Of a stretch of 15,998 nt of DNA, positions 1-6,287 are shown piece after piece. This DNA is from Rhodoferax sp. (lineage in GTDB: Bacteria; Pseudomonadota; Gammaproteobacteria; Burkholderiales; Burkholderiaceae_C), in the NCBI GenBank assembly GCA_028292305.1, contig JAQGMQ010000667.1, forward strand, positions 1 through 15,998. The letters run 5' to 3'. The position numbers were made by a program, and so were the translations under genes. The notes under the pieces were generated by a model. It saw only the letters and a list, made by a program, of their open reading frames with translations, did not search any database and was not told the origin of the DNA. Positions within the stretch are counted from its first letter, which is position 1. Each line of letters opens with the position of its first letter.

Positions 1-87
1 TTGTCGCAGATGCCGGCCCTGCTGGCGGTGAAGGAACGCTGGGCGGAGACGGCGGCGTCGCTGGCCGAGGTCACGCCGGCGGAGTGA
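1..87 (+). CDS. C-terminal 28 codons of an unidentified protein (5' truncated by window edge)
   Basis: Frame 1 is open from the first base to a TGA at 85-87 and encodes a mildly acidic tail ending in EVTPAE. Nearly every codon ends in G or C, as in the real genes of this window, which favours this frame. Frame 3 is also open to position 92 but reads as glycine-rich low-complexity sequence. The tail is too short to assign to a family. It is convergent with the gene ending at 110, with only 22 nt between the two stop codons and no hairpin seen there. Confidence 0.5.
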   Translation: MSQMPALLAVKERWAETAASLAEVTPAE

Positions 88-109
88 TGTGACGCGCCTG
101 GCCTGACGC

Positions 110-841
110 TCATTCGGTACGGCGCCAGCGGCCCGACGCGGGGCACACGCTGGCTCTTGCGCTGCGGAGCCACACCTGCTCTTCGTCCAGCTGCGACGCG
201 GTGGACGGGTCGGTATCGAACGCGATCTGCAGTGCACGCGCGACAGCGGCCTGCGCGATGGGAAGCTCCCAGGTCAGGAACAGCTGGGTGCAGTCGCGCG
301 CGGACGTGAAGTCGGCTGCGTCGAAGACCGCGCTGCCGCGTTCGACGACGGCGTGCGGCTGGCCGGTGTCGAACAACAAGACCGTGCCCCTTTGCAGCGG
401 AATGCGTTCGTCGGCACCGGGGAAGTGCACGTCCAGGCCCTTGTCTTCGCTGAGGAACAGATTGCAGAAGGCCGCGCCGCCGTATTGGTCGGCGTCGTGG
501 TGGTAACGGGCGCCGCGGCAGGCCATCAGCGCAACTTCGCACGACGCCAGCAAGCCGCCAAGACCCAGCGTGTGCGTCCAGTCGGCCACGGCCTGAATGC
601 AGTGTCGGTACGCGGGCCAACGCGCGCGGGCCCGCGCCAGCGGCAGGGCCTCGACGTCGCCGGGCTGCAGGTCCAACTGCTCGGTGATCTCTCGATGCCA
701 ATCGGCCATCAGCCGGGCCGAGGGCGCCGGCACGTCGACACGGCCCGACAACACGACATCGCTCACGTTGCGGCTGCGCAGGGTGTCGCCGTTCCAGAAG
801 AAGGAGGTGAGGCCATTTGGCGATCGGTGCACGGCGGTCAT
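110..841 (-). CDS. Putative 2OG-Fe(II) oxygenase-like protein, third gene of the hipBA operon
   Basis: A 243-residue protein whose middle resembles a double-stranded beta-helix oxygenase. It has a metal-ligand-like H-x-D at residues 114-116 (in RYHHDADQY) and a distal histidine at H163 (in TGQPHAVV), about 47 residues later, which is typical spacing for the HxD...H triad. The segment between reads like jelly-roll strands (FCNLFLSEDKG, GTVLLFDTG). The basic residue that would bind 2-oxoglutarate is not obvious; R182 before TQLFLTWEL is a candidate. If the reading is right, the protein would hydroxylate an unknown substrate using Fe(II), O2 and 2-oxoglutarate. Its ATG lies 4 nt after the hipA stop on the same strand, so it is almost certainly co-transcribed with hipBA. 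The C-terminal 40 residues are basic and not recognised. Family membership is inferred from motif spacing only; a non-catalytic cupin is the alternative. Confidence 0.55.
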   Translation of the reverse strand: MTAVHRSPNGLTSFFWNGDTLRSRNVSDVVLSGRVDVPAPSARLMADWHREITEQLDLQPGDVEALPLARARARWPAYRHCIQAVADWTHTLGLGGLLASCEVALMACRGARYHHDADQYGGAAFCNLFLSEDKGLDVHFPGADERIPLQRGTVLLFDTGQPHAVVERGSAVFDAADFTSARDCTQLFLTWELPIAQAAVARALQIAFDTDPSTASQLDEEQVWLRSARASVCPASGRWRRTE

Positions 842-845
842 CGCG

Positions 846-2147
846 TCATGCCGTCAAGGCAACTGCGCCCTTGAGCCGCTCGGTGATTTCCATGCGGACG
901 CTGTCGGGCCCATCGACCAACAAGGCCGGCCATTCCGCCTGGGCCTGGCGGACCAGGGTGCGGGCGATGCGCAACTGATTGCTCACGCGCGGCACGCCGG
1001 CCTGGCGCAACAGGGCTTCCAGCTGCGGCCAGCCGAAGGCGCGCAGCGTCTCGTCGATCTTGCGGTTGACCGCGTACTGGCCGGCCGGCAGGCCATGGAA
1101 AAAAGCCGAGACACACACCGGGTCGTACAGCGGCGCGAGCTGGGGCAGCCGGCCATCGGGGTACACCAGCGCCCAGTTCTTCAGGTGCGCGTCGGTGTTG
1201 CCCATCAGGATGAACGCCACGAAGCGGCCGATGAACTCGCGCACGTCCTGCACCGGCCGGGTCGACAGCGTGTTCAGCACACGCAGCATGGTGGTGTAGT
1301 CCACATCGATGCCTTTGCCATATTTGTTTTTGGGCGCGTAACCCAGCACCTGGGCGAACTCTTCCATGTGCACGCGCCGGCCGTCGGGTGCGCGGTCGAA
1401 CCGCTTGACGGCCAGAATCTGATCGAACGGCACGGCCTCGGGCAGGTCGGCGTCGGCGCGCGAGATCACGCTGGCTGGCGCGCAGTCCAGCTGCAACGCG
1501 CCACACAGGCGGAAGCCGGTGAATTCATTGGCGACCAGGTCGGGGTGGCGGGTGGACGGCAGCTTCAGGATGAAGGAACCGGCCTCGCCCTTTTTGCGGA
1601 CCACATAACGCCGCCCGTCCAGCACGGCGGAGAACTTGTCCACCACGCCGGGGATGGCCGCGGCGTCTTCCACGGGGAACTCGACAAAACCGGGCTCGAG
1701 CACGTCGAGCCCCATGGCCGTGTGCCAGTGGCGCACCACGTCGGGTATGCCCTGGTGCTGGGGCATGGGCTCGACTTCGATGGCGCCCATCAGGTCATGC
1801 CCGGCCGCGGCGAGCAGTTCGAACTCTTCATCGGGCGCGCAATGCCGCTCCTGTGCCAACCGCTCGCGGTTGTGTCCCTCGGGCAGCAGGTTCTGGAAAT
1901 AGACCGGCCAGCGCCCGTCCGTGTGCACCACCCGCGCGTCGCGCGTGGCCTGAAGGATGGCGCGGGTGGCCGCGTCGTCGGCGCCCTGGTAGCTCAGCGA
2001 CAGCGTGGGCCGGTCAGGGTCGTTGATATACGCCTCGTCAAAGGACATGCGCAGGATTTCGCCGTATTGCGACAAGTAGCCGATCGCCTGCTTGCCGCCA
2101 TCCGGCTGGTGCAGGTACAGCCGCAAATACTTGATATACGTGCTCAA
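846..2147 (-). CDS. hipA: HipA-family serine/threonine kinase toxin
   Basis: A 433-residue protein of normal HipA length (E. coli HipA is about 440). The N-terminal subdomain has the family motif FQNLLPEG at 84-91. The kinase part has the ATP-binding lysine K195 in FILKLP, the catalytic loop GNTDAHLKN at 316-324 with catalytic D319, and the metal-binding D342 in LAPLYD, so the kinase looks intact. Characterised HipA phosphorylates glutamyl-tRNA synthetase and halts growth until neutralised by HipB. The position matching autophosphorylated Ser150 of E. coli HipA appears to be A164 (AAIPGVVDK), which is unusual. The start is a TTG at 2145-2147 that overlaps the hipB stop as TTGA. The first internal Met, residue 34, would remove part of the fold, so the TTG start is preferred. 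Production probably depends on translation of hipB. The gene sits between hipB and a putative oxygenase gene. Confidence 0.93.
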   Translation of the reverse strand: MSTYIKYLRLYLHQPDGGKQAIGYLSQYGEILRMSFDEAYINDPDRPTLSLSYQGADDAATRAILQATRDARVVHTDGRWPVYFQNLLPEGHNRERLAQERHCAPDEEFELLAAAGHDLMGAIEVEPMPQHQGIPDVVRHWHTAMGLDVLEPGFVEFPVEDAAAIPGVVDKFSAVLDGRRYVVRKKGEAGSFILKLPSTRHPDLVANEFTGFRLCGALQLDCAPASVISRADADLPEAVPFDQILAVKRFDRAPDGRRVHMEEFAQVLGYAPKNKYGKGIDVDYTTMLRVLNTLSTRPVQDVREFIGRFVAFILMGNTDAHLKNWALVYPDGRLPQLAPLYDPVCVSAFFHGLPAGQYAVNRKIDETLRAFGWPQLEALLRQAGVPRVSNQLRIARTLVRQAQAEWPALLVDGPDSVRMEITERLKGAVALTA

Positions 2148-2446
2148 TTGCGGGCGGCCAGCAGGTCGATCACAGAAGGCGGTGCGCCGGCGCCGGCGGG
2201 CTGTTCCAGGGTGCGGCCACCGGATTGCAGGAAGGTTTCGACCTCGCGCTTCAACTCCGTTGGCACAAACATCAGCTCCAGCCCCATCGCGCGGCCGATT
2301 TCCTCGACGGTGGACAGCCGGGGGTCGATCTTCCCGGCTTCCATGCGCTGTACGGTCAGCCGCGAGACACCCGCCCCGGCCGCGAGCGCTTCAAGGGTCA
2401 GCTTGCGCGCCTTGCGGCTGTTAGACAGAGTTTGGAGTGCGGTCAT
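2144..2446 (-). CDS. hipB: HipB-like XRE-family antitoxin and autorepressor
   Basis: A 100-residue protein with a single helix-turn-helix of the XRE/Cro-C1 type at about residues 8-58 (KLTLEALAAGAGVSRLTVQRMEAG, with the recognition helix around SRLTVQRME). A roughly 40-residue tail ends in VIDLLAARN; in HipB proteins this end often helps engage the kinase. The family binds DNA as a dimer, represses its own operon and neutralises HipA. The hipB stop overlaps the TTG start of hipA, and HipB-first order is standard for these modules. No clear Shine-Dalgarno precedes the ATG (the 14 nt upstream are pyrimidine-rich on the coding strand), so initiation may be weak or from a very short leader. The AT-rich upstream DNA with a perfect palindrome is the expected operator. 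Confidence 0.9.
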   Translation of the reverse strand: MTALQTLSNSRKARKLTLEALAAGAGVSRLTVQRMEAGKIDPRLSTVEEIGRAMGLELMFVPTELKREVETFLQSGGRTLEQPAGAGAPPSVIDLLAARN

Positions 2447-2459
2447 AAGAAAAGAATAC

Positions 2460-2483
2460 TTTACTTTTTTAGTAAAAAGTAAA
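2460..2483. promoter_or_regulatory. Perfect 10-bp inverted repeat, candidate HipB operator
   Basis: Arms TTTACTTTTT (2460-2469) and AAAAAGTAAA (2474-2483) are exact reverse complements separated by 4 nt. The repeat starts 14 nt upstream of the hipB ATG. HipB-type antitoxins bind palindromes in their own promoter region, so this is the best operator candidate. A related half, ACTTTTTA, recurs at 2517-2524 and may mark a second binding position. Binding is inferred from place and symmetry only. Confidence 0.5.
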
Positions 2484-2511
2484 TAAATCTATTTATTGAA
2501 AAAAATAGAAT

Positions 2512-2541
2512 AATATACTTTTTACATAAAATGTATAGCAA
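2512..2541 (-). promoter_or_regulatory. Candidate sigma70 promoter for hipBA
   Basis: On the minus strand a -35-like TTGCTA (2541-2536) and a -10-like TATATT (2517-2512) are separated by 18 nt, inside the most AT-rich stretch of the window. Transcription would start near 2505 and run through the palindrome at 2460-2483 into hipB. A second short inverted repeat, TACAT-AAA-ATGTA (2523-2535), lies between the two boxes and could be another repressor contact. In DNA this AT-rich, chance matches are likely. Confidence 0.3.
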
Positions 2542-2651
2542 TAAATACAATCGTCGCCTCACTGGATTCCGTGTGGAGCAGCTTCAGCCGATCGAGCCGA
2601 AAGTCTCCAGCAGTTTGCACCGGTTGGGCCTCAAGCAAAACCACAGGCCCT

Positions 2652-3275
2652 TCACCCACCGGTTGAAGGCGCTTCAAACTTCATTGCTTCGCCCGGATGA
2701 ACCCACCCTGGCAAGGCGCGCAGCGAGCACAACCAGCGCCCAAGACAAGGAAACTCATCTTCGGCGATACCCACTTGCGACAACCAGAAAAGATACGCAG
2801 AGCATGAGAGGTCGGCAATCGTGGGACCGGAGGGCAGGAGGAACTCGGACTTGGCAAGTACCTCATCCAGAGATTGCAAGTCAGCGACCACACGGCTGCG
2901 CAAATACGCAAGCACCTCGGCTGGTTGGCGCCCCCACAACAACGCGTAACGAAGATTCGGCAAGCTGAACCCGATGCGATTCGACTCCCAGCAAAGCCAC
3001 TCAAGAATCGACGTCCACTCCGATCCAATCCCGCGAAACGCTTTTGTGCGCTGCGCAAGATGCATCAGGATCGCGTTCGACTGGCAATAAGAGTTGCCCC
3101 CATCAATGAGGACAGGAACCTCGCCAAACTTGCTCGCGGCAACGAACGCTGCCGGACGCTCTGTTCTGGCGTGGCTTAGATCAACCCACCGGTAGGTGTG
3201 CGGAACGCCTGCCAACAGGAGGAAAGATCTGATCTTGTACGAGTGACCAGAATCGGTACTTCCATATAACAACAT
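2652..3275 (-). CDS. Glutathione S-transferase family protein
   Basis: A 207-residue protein with the two-domain cytosolic GST layout. The N-terminal thioredoxin-like domain (1-78) opens with LLYGSTDSGHSYKIR. It has the cis-proline loop GEVPVL at 51-56 and the glutathione-contacting turn QSNAI at 65-69, where most relatives have ESxAI. The helical C-terminal domain has the N-capping box TIADLS at 152-157. The family conjugates glutathione to electrophiles or reduces peroxides in the cytoplasm; the substrate cannot be predicted, and the catalytic residue is probably a serine near residues 6-9. No good ribosome-binding site precedes the ATG. GC content is visibly lower than in neighbours and codon choice more relaxed, which may mean different ancestry. 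It lies upstream of hipB on the same strand, but the AT-rich promoter-like DNA between them argues for separate transcription. Confidence 0.85.
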   Translation of the reverse strand: MLLYGSTDSGHSYKIRSFLLLAGVPHTYRWVDLSHARTERPAAFVAASKFGEVPVLIDGGNSYCQSNAILMHLAQRTKAFRGIGSEWTSILEWLCWESNRIGFSLPNLRYALLWGRQPAEVLAYLRSRVVADLQSLDEVLAKSEFLLPSGPTIADLSCSAYLFWLSQVGIAEDEFPCLGRWLCSLRALPGWVHPGEAMKFEAPSTGG

Positions 3276-3314
3276 GCGCGCTCTAATCGGTAGCGACCAA
3301 CAGCATTTGCTGTC

Positions 3315-4181
3315 TCAAATCCGGCTCAGCATCTCCGCCTTCTTCGCCGCGAATTCGTCCATCGTGAGGATGCCGCGGCTTTGCAGTTCGGCGAGCTTTT
3401 CGATGCGCGAAAAGATGTCGCCTTCGGCCGCTGATGCGCTGGACGAGGCGTTGGACGAGGTGTAGGACGCGTTGCTCGACACGGGCACGAACGGCGGGTT
3501 GTACACCGGCGCCGCAGCCACCGGCTGGCCGTTCACCGACACCACCGGCAGACGGCTCAGGTCGACATAGCCGTACTGGCTCGTGAACGTGACCGAATAA
3601 CCGCCGCTCTGCTGCTGGGACACGCCGCCGATCTGGTGGTCCAGCGTGTCGTAGATGGTGACGTTGCCGTTCGACTCCACCGCCAGCCGCCGGGCCTGGC
3701 TGAACCAGGCGTAGCGCATGCCGTTCTGCCCGCCGGTGCTGTTGGGCCACTTGAGGTCGGCGCCCCACCAGTCGGGCGGTGGCGGCGCGAACAGGCTGTT
3801 GCCGTTGGCGGCGCCGCCGAACGAGGTGTTGCTGGCCCAGCTGTTCGACTGGCCATTCACCTGGTAATTGCCGTTCTGGCTCTGGCTCTGGAAGCTGCCG
3901 CTGCGCACCATGTCGGGCTGGCTGGCGATGAGGCGCGACAGCTCGTCGCACAGGTTGGCGACGCGGCCCTTGAGGTAGCCGTTGAACATGTCGCCGATCA
4001 TGGTCATGCCGCCCTGCATCCATTGGCCGGAGCCGCCGAATTCGGGGTGGCTGAACTGTGCCAGGCTGCCGTTGCCGTTGATGACCGAGTCGAGCATCGA
4101 CAAAACCGCGTCGACGCTGAAGCCGTGGCGCTGGGCGATGTCTTGCATGGCCATCTGGCCGGCGGGAGTGAGTTGGGGCAT
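3315..4181 (-). CDS. SHOCT domain-containing protein of unknown function
   Basis: A 288-residue protein. The last 34 residues (255-288; DIFSRIEKLAELQSRGILTMDEFAAKKAEML) are a clear SHOCT domain, a short C-terminal helical hairpin found in many unrelated bacterial proteins and thought to mediate oligomerisation. The first ~90 residues are a conserved-looking block (RHGFSVDAVLSMLD, HPEFGGSGQWMQGGMTMIGD, then a helix). The middle is low complexity, rich in Ser, Asn, Gln and Gly (about 93-130), and leads to a W-rich segment (PPPPDWWGADLKWPN) and a beta-rich stretch. There is no signal peptide or membrane segment. I chose the ATG at 4181 because an AGGTGA ribosome-binding site sits about 8 nt upstream. 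An in-frame start at 4238 would add 19 residues and lacks such a site. The biochemical role is unknown. Confidence 0.75.
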   Translation of the reverse strand: MPQLTPAGQMAMQDIAQRHGFSVDAVLSMLDSVINGNGSLAQFSHPEFGGSGQWMQGGMTMIGDMFNGYLKGRVANLCDELSRLIASQPDMVRSGSFQSQSQNGNYQVNGQSNSWASNTSFGGAANGNSLFAPPPPDWWGADLKWPNSTGGQNGMRYAWFSQARRLAVESNGNVTIYDTLDHQIGGVSQQQSGGYSVTFTSQYGYVDLSRLPVVSVNGQPVAAAPVYNPPFVPVSSNASYTSSNASSSASAAEGDIFSRIEKLAELQSRGILTMDEFAAKKAEMLSRI

Positions 4182-4320
4182 GGGGATCACCTGGGAAAAC
4201 ACGTTGAAAAGAGGGGCTTGGCCGCATGGGCCGGACACGCCTACTCTAGTCGACCCGGGTGATCTACAGAAACCCTGCTAATCGGCCATCGATCCGCTCC
4301 GATTGGCGCTGCGGGACAGA

Positions 4321-5088
4321 CTACCGCAATGCAGCCACGCGCGCCTGGCCGCCCGCGATCAGCAGCTCGGTGTCGTTGGCGCTGAGGATGAAGCGCATGC
4401 CCATCTCGATGTAGTGGCGGATCAGCGCCGCATCGCCCACGCCGCCCATGCCCGGGAACTTGCCGTGCCGGGCGCAGGCGTCGATCACCGTGCGGTAGGC
4501 CTGTTGCACCAGCGCGTGGTCGACCTGGCCAGCAATGCCAAGCTCCATCGACAGGTCGTTGCTGCCGATCATCAACACGTCGATGCCGGGCACGGCGGCA
4601 ATTGCCTCGGCGTTGGCAATGGCCTCGGGCGACTCGAGCATCACCGTCACCAGGATCTCGTCGTTGGCCTGCCGCATGGCCTCCGCGACGGGCACGGTGG
4701 CATAACCAAAATGCGGCTGCGAACCGAGGAAGGAACGCAGGCCGATGGGCGCGTATTTGCAGGCCCTGACCGCCAGCGCCGCCTCGGCCGCGGTGTCGAC
4801 ATGCGGCACCACGATGCCCTGCGCGCCCGAGTCGAGCAGCCGCGAGATCAGCTGCGACTGCTTGCCCGGCACACGCACCAGGCCGGCCATCTGCAGCGGC
4901 AAGGCGGCAGCCGTGATGTCGCCCACGCTGCTGATGTCCAGCGGCGCGTGTTCCATGTCGATGAACAGGAAGTCGAAGCCGCATTGCACGGCGAGTGCTG
5001 CCACGTTGACGTTGCGCACCTGCTGCACGCCCATGCCCAGCACCACATTGCCCGCGAGCAAACGCCGCTTGGTTTCGTTTTTATACAT
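4321..5088 (-). CDS. HpcH/HpaI-family class II pyruvate aldolase
   Basis: A 255-residue TIM-barrel protein of usual family length. It has FIDMEHAPLD at 42-51 with catalytic His47, substrate-binding R71 in LVRVPG, SGAQGIVVPHV at 86-96, a GLRSF loop at 115-119, and metal ligands E151 (VMLESPEA) and D177 (IGSNDLS). These match HpaI and GarL, which use a divalent metal to cleave 4-hydroxy-2-oxo acids to pyruvate plus an aldehyde; they fit the citrate-lyase beta/CoA-lyase branch less well. The ATG at 5088 is chosen; a GTG two codons upstream (5094) is in frame. No strong ribosome-binding site is visible for either. It lies 42 nt downstream of a DapA-family gene, so the two form an operon transcribed away from the CoA-transferase operon. 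The true substrate is unknown. Confidence 0.87.
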   Translation of the reverse strand: MYKNETKRRLLAGNVVLGMGVQQVRNVNVAALAVQCGFDFLFIDMEHAPLDISSVGDITAAALPLQMAGLVRVPGKQSQLISRLLDSGAQGIVVPHVDTAAEAALAVRACKYAPIGLRSFLGSQPHFGYATVPVAEAMRQANDEILVTVMLESPEAIANAEAIAAVPGIDVLMIGSNDLSMELGIAGQVDHALVQQAYRTVIDACARHGKFPGMGGVGDAALIRHYIEMGMRFILSANDTELLIAGGQARVAALR

Positions 5089-5130
5089 AGTCACTTTGAG
5101 AAATGGATGGCGAATAGCGGACCAGCGGGT

Positions 5131-6060
5131 TCACAGGCCGGCGGCAAAAAGCGCCTGCTGCAGCATCTGCACTTCGTCGTCGGGCAGCGGGCCCATGGGC
5201 GGGCGCATGCGGTCGTTGTCGAGCTTGCCGAGCAGCTTCAGGCAGGTCTTGAGCCGCGCGTTGGCATGGCCGCCGGGCGCGGTGCCGTAGATCGCCTTGG
5301 CCAGCGGGTAGATGCGGTTGTTCCAATGGCGCGCCGCCGCCAGGTCACCGGCGGCGATGGCGCGGTCCAGGCCGACGATGAATTCGGGCACCACACAGGC
5401 CAGGCTCACCAGGCTGCCGCGGCTGCCGATGGCGAAACAAGTCAACAGGTGTTCATCACCCGAAGCCATCATCGCCACATGGGGGGCCACGCGGTTCACG
5501 AGCCGCAGGTTGGCCTCGTAAGTGGCCGTCTCCCAGCTGCCGTCCTTCACGCCCACCACGTGCGGCAATTGCACCAGCGCTTCCAGCACCTCGGGGGTGT
5601 AGGCCATGGTGCCCGCGCGCACGCCGGCCTGGTACAGGAACATCGGCAGGCCGGCATTGGCATTGGCGATCTGGTGGTGCCTGACGGCCATGCTGCGGTC
5701 CTGCGACAACGCCCATGAAAACGGCGGGAACACCAGCACCGCATCGGCACCGGCCTCGGCCGCGTCGTCCACATGGCGCTGGGCTTCCAGGCTGTCTTCG
5801 GCATTGATGCCGCAGACCAGGAGGGTGGTGGGCGGGCACACCTGGCGCGCCCAGGCCGTGACGCGGGCCTTCTCGGCGCGGTTCAGCATGAAGTTTTCGC
5901 CGGCATGGCCGTTGATCAGCAGGCCGGTGATGCCGTCCACGCCGGCCACCTCTTTCAGATGCCGGGCCAGCGCCAGTTCGTCGATGGCGCCGTCCGGCAT
6001 CAGCGGGCACACGGTGGCGGCGTAGATGCCGTCGAAATTCTGCGGAGGGGCGAGGGTCAT
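5131..6060 (-). CDS. Dihydrodipicolinate synthase (DapA/NanA) family aldolase or dehydratase
   Basis: A 309-residue class I aldolase of the N-acetylneuraminate lyase superfamily. It has the carboxylate-binding loop GHAGE at 51-55 (GTTGE in DapA), the catalytic tyrosine Y143 in MFLYQAG, and the Schiff-base lysine K172 in VVGVKDGSW. Members condense or cleave 2-oxo acids such as pyruvate through a lysine imine. The HAG in place of TTG in the loop, and the catabolic neighbours, argue against the lysine-biosynthesis enzyme and for a catabolic member. The ATG at 6060 fits the family N-terminus (FDGIYAATVCPL). An upstream in-frame start at 6120 would add 20 residues of basic sequence and is not supported. 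No clear ribosome-binding site is seen. It is the first gene of the leftward pair and faces the CoA-transferase gene across the operator-bearing intergenic DNA. Confidence 0.87.
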   Translation of the reverse strand: MTLAPPQNFDGIYAATVCPLMPDGAIDELALARHLKEVAGVDGITGLLINGHAGENFMLNRAEKARVTAWARQVCPPTTLLVCGINAEDSLEAQRHVDDAAEAGADAVLVFPPFSWALSQDRSMAVRHHQIANANAGLPMFLYQAGVRAGTMAYTPEVLEALVQLPHVVGVKDGSWETATYEANLRLVNRVAPHVAMMASGDEHLLTCFAIGSRGSLVSLACVVPEFIVGLDRAIAAGDLAAARHWNNRIYPLAKAIYGTAPGGHANARLKTCLKLLGKLDNDRMRPPMGPLPDDEVQMLQQALFAAGL

Positions 6061-6132
6061 GGCGTGGCGCGCAATAGAGTCATGCTGCGGACGATAACGG
6101 CGCCCGGCGCCACGCGGCAATCAAGAATTGGC

Positions 6133-6157
6133 GCGCGACTATAGACGCGGCTTATAG
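6133..6157. promoter_or_regulatory. Shared regulator element, copy 1 (CTATA-N8-TTATAG, LysR-box-like)
   Basis: The element consists of GCGCGACTATA (6133-6143), 8 nt, then TTATAG (6152-6157). CTATA and TATAG form the inverted repeat. The same element, 20 of 25 bases identical and in the same orientation, occurs at 10867-10891 upstream of the LysR gene. This copy lies between the divergent aldolase pair and CoA-transferase operon, 72 nt from one start codon and 130 nt from the other. An AT-centred interrupted dyad in a GC-rich intergenic region is the usual form of a LysR-type binding site (T-N11-A class). The assignment is inference. Confidence 0.6.
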
Positions 6158-6287
6158 GCTTGCGGGCCACCCTGCCAGCCCCACGGAATATCAGGCGTCG
6201 TGATAGTTGCCGCCGCATATCGAATAGGCGCGCAACGCTGCAAACCGCCTCCCGGTTGGTATTCTGAAAACACCACTGGAGGACTTC

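Noticed and set aside
597..2486. A 629-codon open frame on the plus strand across the hip operon
   Set aside because: It is the antisense shadow of hipA/hipB, a common artefact in high-GC DNA; the minus-strand proteins have clear family motifs.
2618..2665. Two copies of CACCGGTTG 39 bp apart
   Set aside because: Short, straddling the GST stop codon, and with no link to another signal; likely chance.
2663..2677. Hairpin TTGAAG-GCG-CTTCAA at the 3' end of the GST gene as a terminator
   Set aside because: It lies inside the coding sequence before the stop codon and has no T tract in the transcribed direction.
2531..2968. A 145-codon plus-strand frame starting in the AT-rich region
   Set aside because: Overlaps the GST gene on the other strand and shows no family pattern or ribosome-binding site.
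4280..4304. Inverted repeat AATCGG/CCGATT downstream of the HpaI-type aldolase gene as a terminator
   Set aside because: Only 6 bp with a 13-nt loop and no T tract on the minus strand; too weak to call.
4303..5718. A 471-codon plus-strand frame
   Set aside because: Opposite the two aldolase genes, whose catalytic residues are intact on the minus strand.
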